64,000 bases of DNA from Desulfosarcina widdelii (GTDB taxonomy: Bacteria; Desulfobacterota; Desulfobacteria; Desulfobacterales; Desulfosarcinaceae): the NCBI RefSeq assembly GCF_009688965.1, contig NZ_AP021875.1, positions 7,173,001 to 7,237,000 on the forward strand, given 5' to 3'. Positions 1-7,351 of the stretch are shown here, piece by piece. A program made the translations under genes and the position numbers. The notes below the pieces were generated by a model. That model saw only the letters and a list, made by a program, of their open reading frames with translations. It searched no databases and was not told the DNA's origin. Each line of letters starts with the position of its first letter. Position 1 is the stretch's first letter.

Positions 1-16
1 ACAAAAGGAATTTCCT

Positions 17-3000
17 GTGGAAAACCAAATGATCGAGCAGTTGTGTCAGGCATGGGGAAAGGATCGGTTCGGAGACGTCGTGGTGGTAGGCGGAGGGATC
101 AGCGGCATCCAGGCCTCTCTGGATCTCGCCACCGCCGGCTTCAAGGTCTATCTGATCGAAAAATCCCCTGCCATCGGCGGCCACATGGCGCAACTGGACA
201 AGACCTACCCGACCAACGACTGCTCGATGTGAATCCTGTCGCCCAAACTGGTCGAGGTCGGCCGGCATCCTAACATAGAAGTTTTCTCCTACACCGAGGT
301 CGATGATGTACAAGGAGAGGCAGGCGACTTTACGGTCACGCTGAGCAAGAAGCCGCGCTACATCATCGAAGAGAAGTGCACGGGCTGCACCACCTGCGTG
401 GAGTACTGCCCGGTGGAGTACCCGGATCGATTCAACCAGGACATTTCCAGCAACAAGGCGGTGCACATTTACTTTGCCCAGGCCATTCCGTTGATCGCCT
501 ATATCGATGAGAGCTGCCTTTATCTCAAGGAGAAGAAGTGCCGCATCTGTGAAGGGGTGTGTCAAAACGACGCTATCGACCTGCATCAGACGCCGCAGAA
601 AATGGAGATCAACGTGGCCGCCATCGTCCTGGCGCCCGGCTACGATGTGTACGATCCGGCCGTCAAGGGCGAATACGGCTACCGGCGGCTGGCCAACGTG
701 GTCACCAGCATGGACTACGAGCGGCTGATGTGCGCCACCGGACCATACGAAGGCGAGATTCTGCGGGCTTCCGACAAGGCGCATCCCCGCAACGTGGCCT
801 GGATCCAGTGTGTGGGCTCCCGGAGGGTCACGAAAGGGGACAACAGCTACTGTTCGGCCACCTGTTGCACCTACACCCAGAAACAGGTGATTCTGACCAA
901 GGACCACGATGCCGAAACCGCCTGCACCATTTTCCACAACGACGTGCGTTCCTACGGCAAGGGATTCGAGGCCTACTACCAGCGGGCCCAACAGCTCCCC
1001 GGTGTGCGGTTTATCCGCAGCTATGTCTCTATCGTGGGCGAAGACCCGGAAACCAAAAACGTCATCGTCCGCTACGCCACCGAGGCCGACGGCGTCAAAG
1101 AGGAAAGCTTCGACATGGTCGTTCTGTCCGTGGGATTGGGGCCGCCCGCCGATTACCAGGGCCTGGCCGACACCTTCGGCATCGCGGTCAACGAACACGG
1201 ATTCTGCCGGATCGATTCTTCCAATCCCATGGCGACCTCGCGGCCGGGGATTTTCGTGAGCGGCGCCTTCCAGGGTCCCATGGACATCCCCGAATCGGTG
1301 TTTACCGCCAGCGCCGCCGGTTCCCAGTGCGGGCAGCTGCTCGACTACCGGAGGGGCAAGCTGACCCGGGCCAAGGTCTACCCGCCGGAAAAAGATGCCG
1401 CCGGTCAGACCCCGCGCATCGGTGTGTTTGTCTGCCACTGCGGCACCAATATCGGCCGGGTGGTGGATGTGCCGGCCACGGTCGACTACGCCCTGACTCT
1501 GCCCAATGTGGTCCACGCCCAGGAGCAGCTTTTCTCCTGTGCGACCAACTCCATGAAAGAGATCGTCGACACCATCGTGGAAAAAGACCTCAACCGGGTG
1601 GTGGTGGCCGCCTGCAGCCCAAGGACTCTGGAGCCCCTTTTTCGGGACACCCTGCGCGAGGCGGGCATCAATCAATACTACTACGACATGGCCAATATCC
1701 GCGAGCACTGCTCCTGGTGCCATTCCAAGGAGAAGGAGGCCGCCACCCGAAAGGCCATGGACATTACCCGCATGTCGGTGGCCCGCTCTGAGGCATTGGA
1801 GCCGCTGCAGGAGTTCGACCTGCCGGTCAACAAGGCGGCCCTTGTGGTTGGCGGCGGGTTGGCCGGCATGACCTGTGCACTCTCCATTGCCGACCAGGGG
1901 CACGAGGTGTACCTGCTGGAAAAGCAATCCGAACTGGGGGGCACGGCCAGGCGGATTCCGTCTACCCTGGACGGCCAGGATGTGCAGGCATTTGTGGGTG
2001 AGCAGGTGCAGCGTGTGTACCGTCACCCATTGATTCACGTATACAACGAGGCGGTCATCACCGAGGCGACCGGTTATGTGGGCAATTTCGTCACCCGCCT
2101 GACCTCCGAAAGGGGGCCGGCGACCATCGAACACGGCGCTGTGGTTATCGCCGTGGGCGCCGAGGAATACAAGCCCACCGAATACCTGTACGGGGAGAAC
2201 GAAAGGGTGGTCACCCATCTCGAACTGGGCGAGCGGATTGCAGCCAAGGACGAGACGATCACCGGTGCCCAAAGTGTGGTGATGATTCAGTGCGTAGGCT
2301 GCCGAAACGAGGACCGCAATTACTGCAGCCGGGTATGCTGCGGGCACAGCATCAAAAATGCCCTCAAGCTCAAGGCCCTCAACCCCGAGATGGACGTCGC
2401 CATCGCTTTCAGGGATATGCGGACCTATGGGTTTAGTGAGGAGTATTACCGGGAGGCGTCCCAAAAAGAGATCCGCTTCATCCGCTGGACCCCGGAGGAA
2501 CCACCGCAGGTGGAAGCGGCCAAAAGCGCCGGTCGGTCGGTATTGCGCGTGGTGCTCCGCGATCCCATTTTAGGGCAGCGGCTGGCCATCGACGCCGATC
2601 TGCTGGTCCTGGCCGCTGCCATCGTGCCCGCTTCCAGCGCCCAGGAGATTGCCCGTTTTTTCAAGGTGCCCCTGGGGCCGGACGGTTTTTTCCAGGAGGC
2701 CCACGTCAAGCTCAGACCGGTGGAATTTGCCGCCGACGGTGTCTTTTTGTGTGGTATGGCCCACTATCCCAAGCACATTCCCGAAGCGATCAACCAGGCT
2801 TACGGGGCCGCCGGCCGAGCCCTGACCCTGCTCTCCCACGATATCGTCACCGTTTCCGGGGCGGTTTGCGAGGTGGCCGAGAAAAAATGCATGGGATGCG
2901 GCGCCTGCATCGAGGTCTGCACCTATGGCGCCATCGAGCTGCGCAAGACCAAACAGGGCAAGAAGGCCATCGTCAATCCGGTGATCTGCAAAGGCGACGG

Positions 3001-3151
3001 TCTGTGCAACGCGGTCTGTCCCACCGGCGCCATCGTTTTGAAGCATTTCACCGATCAGGAGATTTGGAGACAGGTCGATGCGTTGGCGAACGAGGAGCAG
3101 AAATCTTTTCAACGAGAAAAGTCGGAAGCGGAGTCGGCCGTTTCCGGATGA
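17..3151 (+). CDS. hdrA: HdrA-family FAD/iron-sulfur oxidoreductase, selenoprotein (Sec at in-frame TGA 230-232)
   Basis: Large HdrA-like subunit of a heterodisulfide-reductase-type electron-bifurcating complex in the cytoplasm. The frame is open from a GTG at 17 (AAAGGA upstream, about 6 nt away) to 3151 except for one TGA at 230-232. It lies in NDCSM-[TGA]-ILSPKLVE, where HdrA proteins normally have Cys, so I read it as selenocysteine at residue 72 of about 1044. Visible parts: FAD Rossmann motif GGGISG near residue 27, a CxxCxxCxxxCP cluster near 125, a second cysteine cluster (CRICEGVC) near 175, the VCHCGTNIG segment near 470, a second Rossmann motif GGGLAG near 610, and two C-terminal 4Fe-4S motifs (CMGCGACIEVC, CKGDGLCNAVC) near 957-1000. 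The two flavin modules suggest an internally duplicated HdrA. The five codons before 17 are also open, so an earlier start outside the window cannot be excluded. It is followed after 26 nt by an MvhD-type gene. Confidence 0.9.
248..265 (+). promoter_or_regulatory. Candidate bacterial SECIS hairpin in hdrA
   Basis: Fifteen nt after the TGA the RNA can form a six-pair stem, CUGGUC (248-253) with GGCCGG (260-265), including two G-U pairs, closed by loop GAGGUC (254-259). Bacterial SECIS elements lie just downstream of the UGA and carry a GU in the apical loop; the loop AGGUC resembles the one I recall from E. coli fdhF. Found by eye, not by a folding program. Confidence 0.5.
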
Positions 3152-3177
3152 GCGGCAACCACAGGAGATATTGATTT

Positions 3178-4011
3178 ATGACCGCAGGACACTTGTTTAC
3201 TCCCAAGATCATCGGGTTTGTCTGTCACTGGTGAGCATACGGGGCAGCTGACCTGGCTGGAGTTTCCAGACTACAATATACACCGGATATCCGGCTCGTC
3301 CGGGTGATGTGTTCGGGCCGGGTGGACCTCGCCCATATCCTGCGGGCCTTTGCCAACGGCGTGGACGGCGTCTTTGTCGGCGGCTGCCGGCTGGGGGAGT
3401 GCAACTACATTACCCACGGCAACTACCACGCCCTCAACCTCGTGCTTCTGGCCAAAAAAATCCTGGCCCGCATCGGGTTGGACCCCGAGCGGTTGCGGGT
3501 AGCCTTCATGTCCGCCGGCGAAGGCAATCGTTTTGTCGAGGTGGTGGACGATTTCACCAGAACGATAAAGGATATTGGCCCCTTGGGGCAATCCGAGGGC
3601 CTGGATAATAATTCCGTGGACACTGCGTTGGTCGAGGTTTCCCGGCTGGTGCCCTACATCAAGATCGAAAAACACACCAAGCTTACCGCCCGTCTTGAAA
3701 ATGAATCCGAGTACGCAGACCATTTTACCGATGAGGAGATCGAACAGCTGTTTGATGAAGTGGTCTCTTACTATATCGATCCGGAGAAATGCCAGGCCTG
3801 CATGATCTGCCAGCGCCGCTGTCCGGTGGATGCCATCGACGGCGGAAAAAACCGCATTCACGTGATCGACCAGGAGCGCTGCATCAAATGCGGCACCTGC
3901 CTGGATGCCTGCCCTTCCCGGTTCGGGGCGGTCGATAAAATCGTCGGCACGCCGGTGCCGCCGCCGCCCACCGAAGCGCAGCGAAACCTGAAAAGAAAAG
4001 CGAAGGCCTGA
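3178..4011 (+). CDS. mvhD: MvhD-type hydrogenase/Hdr iron-sulfur subunit fused to a 2x[4Fe-4S] ferredoxin, selenoprotein (TGA 3232-3234)
   Basis: Electron-transfer subunit that normally links a hydrogenase or dehydrogenase to HdrA. It starts at ATG 3178 with AGGAG 10 nt upstream. The frame contains a TGA at 3232-3234 in the context FVCHW-[TGA]-AYGAADLAGVSR, where MvhD proteins have a conserved Cys; this is read as selenocysteine 19 of 277. The MvhD domain (about 140 residues) includes the VMCSGRVD and GCRLGECNY segments. It is followed by a helical linker and a C-terminal ferredoxin domain with CQACMICQRRCP and CIKCGTCLDACP. A frame starting after the TGA (ATG 3304) would lack the first part of the conserved domain. 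Directly downstream of hdrA, probably one operon. No catalytic hydrogenase subunit is in view; it could lie upstream of the window. Confidence 0.88.
3257..3269 (+). promoter_or_regulatory. Candidate SECIS hairpin in mvhD
   Basis: Twenty-two nt after the TGA a perfect five-pair stem, CTGGA (3257-3261) with TCCAG (3265-3269), closes on the loop GTT, giving the GU expected in a bacterial SECIS apical loop. The short loop and slightly greater distance make it less typical than the hdrA hairpin. Read by eye. Confidence 0.4.
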
Positions 4012-4093
4012 TTCTCGCAGATTTTACGGGTTAAATCCGCTTTGAGTCTGTGACATCCCACCAAAATCAACGGTATCGCCCGGGGATTGCCTG

Positions 4094-4708
4094 TTATTTC
4101 TCTTTGTTCACGATTCCATGCAACAAAATATCCAGTGAATTGCTGAGCATGTCTTCGGAAGAACCAATATCGGGTTTTACGTAAGATTTGATGATGAACA
4201 TCACGTAAACGGAATATAAAAATGAAGTCGCATAATCGAGGTCAATGTTTCGAAACCGCTTTTCTTCAATGCCCCGCTTGAGAATATCCCTGAGAATGCT
4301 CATGGACTCCCGGTTGATCGGTGCAAAATGATCCTCCTTGGTATTCAGCGGAAAGACGGACGGATCGTTCATCAGGACGTTTCTTAAATCATCATTTTCA
4401 TTCAGGTAGTTAGCCCCCGTTAAGGCATAATTTTGCAGCTGTAAAAGCGGATCGGATTCATTTTCGATTGAACTGGCGGAGGTCCGCTGCCATTCGATCA
4501 GTCCGCAAGCCACCGCCTTTTCATACAGATCTCGTTTATTCTGGACATATCGGTATAGTCCGCTTTGGGTCATATGAAATTCCGAGGCGATATCCTCCAG
4601 GGTTGCTTTTCTGTATCCATATTTGCCAAAAACCGACAAGGCCGCTTTATAAATCTGCTCCTTCTTGATCTGACGTTTCCTGGATACTCTTTCCGTATGC
4701 TTTTCCAT
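4094..4708 (-). CDS. TetR/AcrR-family transcriptional regulator
   Basis: DNA-binding repressor of about 204 residues. The N-terminal helix-turn-helix is clear: KEQIYKAALSVFGKYGYRKA followed by TLEDIASEFHMTQSGLYRY, the usual TetR pattern. The C-terminal half (ligand/dimer domain) is all-helical and not diagnostic. Start chosen at ATG 4708 because AGGAGA lies 6 nt upstream; a longer frame would run into the palindromic repeat at 4769-4832. It is convergent with mvhD and divergent from the membrane protein at 5022, which is its most likely target. The inducer is unknown. Confidence 0.85.
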   Translation of the reverse strand: MEKHTERVSRKRQIKKEQIYKAALSVFGKYGYRKATLEDIASEFHMTQSGLYRYVQNKRDLYEKAVACGLIEWQRTSASSIENESDPLLQLQNYALTGANYLNENDDLRNVLMNDPSVFPLNTKEDHFAPINRESMSILRDILKRGIEEKRFRNIDLDYATSFLYSVYVMFIIKSYVKPDIGSSEDMLSNSLDILLHGIVNKEK

Positions 4709-5021
4709 CGGTCGTCTCCTGGTCGCTGTGTTATGTTTTATTACTCCGGCAAGTAAAGACAGCAACTCCGTCATGCCGGACTTGATCCGGCATCCAGACT
4801 TTTCCTGGATTCCGCCTTCCGCCGGCATGACATGCCTGGTGACTTTTTTACGAGACGGTCACTTTTAAAGTCCGATAAAAAATCTACCATTTTTAGCAAA
4901 AAAAGTGAATATATAAAAAAATAATTAACAAATTAATTTTTATCTGGACAATCTCTCATCTGCAAATTATGGTGTTTCACAACTGCATCTCGTTGTTTCG
5001 GAACACTTTCTTGGGGGAAGC
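4709..5021. other. Intergenic region between divergent tetR and the 5022 membrane gene
   Basis: Holds one palindromic repeat (4769-4832) and then a strongly AT-rich stretch at about 4870-4950 that probably contains the promoter of the 5022 gene and a TetR operator. No single operator palindrome stood out by eye. Confidence 0.4.
4769..4832. repeat. REP-like palindromic intergenic repeat, copy A
   Basis: Two imperfect palindromes, TCATGCCGGACTTGATCCGG and, after a short spacer, CCGCCTTCCGCCGGCATGAC, give a double hairpin. Related copies are at 24457-24531 and 57689-57752. Copies A and B are both followed by a similar gaCTTTTTTACGA-like tail. Confidence 0.8.
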
Positions 5022-5765
5022 ATGAAAGAAAACAGTTCAACCCGGGTAGGGCAAATGCGGATTGCTTGGAGCGTCATTGGCATTTGCTACTGTATTGTCT
5101 GGATCGCTCCTTTCCTCACCGATCTGTCAGGACAGGCTTTCGGTTCGGCGGAAAATCTGGCCAATATGCGGGATTCATCTCAATTCGGTTGGCATGTGAT
5201 CGCTTTGCTGGGAGCTGTTTCATTCGCTTATTCGCTTGAAATTGAAAAGAGGAACTGGTCCGGTATTTTTGCCGGGTTGGCCTTTGTGCTGATGGATGCA
5301 TTCAATGAAATGTGGAACGGCCTGATTTTTTCTGCAACCGGAGGGTATTCGGCTTACTGGATGTGCAGTTTCCCGACAGGCTATCAAACGCTTATCGGGT
5401 GGAATATTGAGATTATTTTTAATTTTCTTTTCTGGGGGCTTATCATTACCAAAGGCATTCCCCAAGATAAGGAGATGAAGATCTTCGGAATCAACAACCG
5501 GATTGTTATCGCTTTCAGTTGGGCGTTGCTGGGAGTGATCGTGGAGATTGTCCTGAACTCGTTTGACGCCCTGATCTGGAACTACTGGTGGTGGAGTACC
5601 CGATTTCCGTTCTTCTTGCTGATTCTGGCTTATTTCCCGTTCGCGTTGATCACGTATTTTATCTATGATCTGCCTTCGACAAAGCTGCAGGCCACCTTCG
5701 TGGGGAGTATGGCCGGCGGATTGGCCGTCTGCTACATTGTATTTATAGCCGTTGGCTGGATTTGA
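5022..5765 (+). CDS. Polytopic membrane protein of unknown function
   Basis: A 247-residue protein with about six or seven hydrophobic segments: around residues 15-33, 48-63, 72-90, 120-143, 160-185, 196-218 and 228-245. The middle is rich in aromatic residues (NYWWWSTRFPFF). It starts at ATG 5022 with GGGGGAAG just upstream. I do not recognise the family and see no catalytic motif. It is transcribed away from the TetR gene at 4708, a common arrangement for a repressor and its target, so it may be a TetR-controlled transporter or membrane stress protein; this is inference from position only. Confidence 0.75.
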   Translation: MKENSSTRVGQMRIAWSVIGICYCIVWIAPFLTDLSGQAFGSAENLANMRDSSQFGWHVIALLGAVSFAYSLEIEKRNWSGIFAGLAFVLMDAFNEMWNGLIFSATGGYSAYWMCSFPTGYQTLIGWNIEIIFNFLFWGLIITKGIPQDKEMKIFGINNRIVIAFSWALLGVIVEIVLNSFDALIWNYWWWSTRFPFFLLILAYFPFALITYFIYDLPSTKLQATFVGSMAGGLAVCYIVFIAVGWI

Positions 5766-5891
5766 TATCCATACTGGTACTTATCCAGGAATGATTTCTC
5801 TTTGAGCGGTCCATTCATTGTATAAAAGCTTCATCGCTATTGATACTGCCTATAACCGGAAGGTTACCAGTTCCACCCAGAATCAAGCCTT

Positions 5892-6266
5892 GTGCGCCCT
5901 CGTTTTTCTATACCGGCAGGTATTATCGAGAATCTGGAAGCGGAACTGCCCATCGCGCCGAGTCTTTTCGGCTGTACCCGCTGCTTCGGCTTGCGGGTGA
6001 AGAGAGACTCGATGATCGACGCCCACATCATGGATGGCGATCTGGCCATCATTCGGCCTGGACAGCGGGTCGAAAACGGGGAAATCGCCGCGGTGATGGT
6101 TCAGGACCTGCTTTTGGAGGCGACGCTCAAGATCGTGCGTCGAACGAAAAGCAGCCTGTCCCTCCATCCGGTCAACGCGGCGTACGATGTCATGGTTTTC
6201 AAGGGACCCCGGCGAAAGCGGGTCTCGATCCTGGGTAAATTTGTGCGGGTTGTCCGTAGAGCCTGA
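5892..6266 (+). CDS. LexA/UmuD-like S24 peptidase domain lacking the N-terminal HTH (probable truncated lexA)
   Basis: A 124-residue protein matching the C-terminal self-cleavage half of LexA: an Ala-Gly pair (FSIPAGII) where LexA is cut, VKRDSMID with the catalytic Ser (usually KGDSM, here R replaces G), IMDGDLAII, a Lys in EATLKIVRR in the expected place, and HPVNAAYDVMVF. The winged-helix DNA-binding domain is absent: an in-frame stop lies at 5853-5855, no ATG precedes the domain, and no LexA-like HTH is visible in other frames upstream. The start is taken as GTG 5892. The length suits a UmuD-like protein, but no umuC-like polymerase is nearby, so a decayed lexA paralogue is as likely. Convergent with the GNAT gene, which ends 7 nt away. 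Confidence 0.6.
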   Translation: MRPRFSIPAGIIENLEAELPIAPSLFGCTRCFGLRVKRDSMIDAHIMDGDLAIIRPGQRVENGEIAAVMVQDLLLEATLKIVRRTKSSLSLHPVNAAYDVMVFKGPRRKRVSILGKFVRVVRRA

Positions 6267-6272
6267 CCGGGA

Positions 6273-6707
6273 TCAGAGGTCTTTTTTCAGATTGATGAAT
6301 TTGCTGCGGTCGAAGCCCAAGGTTTTGAAAAAGGAGAGCAGATCAGTGGAATCCCAGCGCACCGAGGTGTAGACACGGTTGATCCCCATCTGCTTGTAGA
6401 GTTTAAAAATTTCGCGGGCAAGACGGTCTCCGATCCCCTGGCCCATGTATTCGGGGTCCACGCCAAGGGTGGCGATCCAGGCACTTTTCTCAATGCCGAA
6501 GCCGAAGGTGAGAATATAGCTGATCATGAACCCGATGACCTTGCCATCCAACTCGGCCACGAAACAGATGTCGTTTTCGGTTCGGGCGTGTTTTTCGATC
6601 AGGGCGGTAAAGTCCACATCCACGGGTTTCCGGACGATGGACGCATAGATTTCGCAGATGTCATCCGTATCGGCGACCTGAAGTTCTCTGATCCGAACGT
6701 TTTCCAC
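6273..6707 (-). CDS. GNAT-family N-acetyltransferase
   Basis: A 144-residue GNAT enzyme, expected to transfer an acetyl group from acetyl-CoA to an amine of unknown identity. The fold is recognisable: N-terminal IRELQVADTDDICEIYAS, central strand ATLGVDPEYMGQGIGDRLA with the R/Q-x-x-G-x-G/A type CoA-binding motif (residues about 85-100), and the C-terminal FFKTLGFDRS segment. The start is GTG 6707 with AAAGGA upstream. It follows a small DUF2080-like gene after 33 nt and is probably co-transcribed with it. Confidence 0.8.
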   Translation of the reverse strand: MENVRIRELQVADTDDICEIYASIVRKPVDVDFTALIEKHARTENDICFVAELDGKVIGFMISYILTFGFGIEKSAWIATLGVDPEYMGQGIGDRLAREIFKLYKQMGINRVYTSVRWDSTDLLSFFKTLGFDRSKFINLKKDL

Positions 6708-6740
6708 GGAGCTGTCCTTTATCTCGATAGTGCGATTGGG

Positions 6741-6926
6741 TTAATCCATCCGGATGATCTTGACGTGGCGGCCCACCCAGTCCGGCGGCAGGTAAACCCG
6801 GCCGCTGTTGCCGCTGGATTTGACCAGCTTCTCGATCATCTCCTCACCGTATATCTCGAACTTGACTTTCGGGGGTGCGTGTTCCGGCGACGTTTCGTCC
6901 CCGCGGGTTTTCTGATCATCTGCCAC
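6741..6926 (-). CDS. Small DUF2080-like protein
   Basis: A 61-residue protein ending in KFEIYGEEMIEKLVKSSGNS and GRVYLPPDWVGRHVKIIRMD. This resembles the short DUF2080 family, often annotated as transposase-associated, which has an AbrB-like SGNSGRVYLP strand pattern. No transposase is nearby. The start is GTG 6926; the N-terminal 20 residues are polar and probably disordered. It precedes the GNAT gene in the same direction. A DNA-binding or toxin/antitoxin-like role is possible but not shown. Confidence 0.6.
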   Translation of the reverse strand: MADDQKTRGDETSPEHAPPKVKFEIYGEEMIEKLVKSSGNSGRVYLPPDWVGRHVKIIRMD

Positions 6927-7230
6927 GATGAATACCCGTTCCTTTCAAATGCCTCGATGGCGATGGTTTCCAATGTTCACGAATCATTTTTCTTATCATT
7001 CGTTCCGGAAGGGGTCAAGGCAGTTTAGCTAGATTGTCGCTGTGATTCAGCTACCCCGTGCCCATCCATAAATGGCCAATTTGTACGATATCTGCGTTAA
7101 ACGAAAAATTTATTCCTCGAAATATAACCCATATACACCCCAAGGGCACTTCCTGCGGGGCGACTTCGGTAAAATTTTTCGAAAGCCTTGAGCTTGAACA
7201 AATTTGCCTATTTCTGGCCGGACACGGACT
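6927..7230. other. Intergenic region upstream of the MCP-hemerythrin gene
   Basis: No convincing gene: the short frames here lack ribosome-binding sites and recognisable motifs. The stretch is more AT-rich than its surroundings around 7090-7215. The candidate sigma-28 promoter for the downstream chemoreceptor follows at 7231. Confidence 0.4.
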
Positions 7231-7257
7231 AAAGAAACTCCCCGTTCGGTCGATGGT
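7231..7257 (+). promoter_or_regulatory. Candidate sigma-28 (FliA) promoter of the MCP-hemerythrin gene
   Basis: TAAAGAAA (7231-7238), an 11-nt spacer, then GTCGATGG (7250-7257), against the FliA consensus TAAAGTTT-N11-GCCGATAA: 10 of 16 positions. About 95 nt upstream of the start codon. Weaker than the three similar sites in this window. Confidence 0.35.
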
Positions 7258-7351
7258 AAAACTATGAAAAAACCATTCCGGCCCGTCGAAGCCGAAGCTG
7301 TGTTTGTCCGGGTGCGGTCATACGATTTTTTATGGATGCAAGGAGATTGTT

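Noticed and set aside
230..232. Reading the TGA as a nonsense mutation that makes hdrA a pseudogene
   Set aside because: Homology continues without shift on both sides, the position is a known Cys/Sec site, and the neighbouring mvhD shows the same pattern at its own Cys site.
6588..7028. 146-codon forward frame opposite the GNAT and DUF2080-like genes
   Set aside because: Both reverse genes are supported by family motifs; the forward frame has none.
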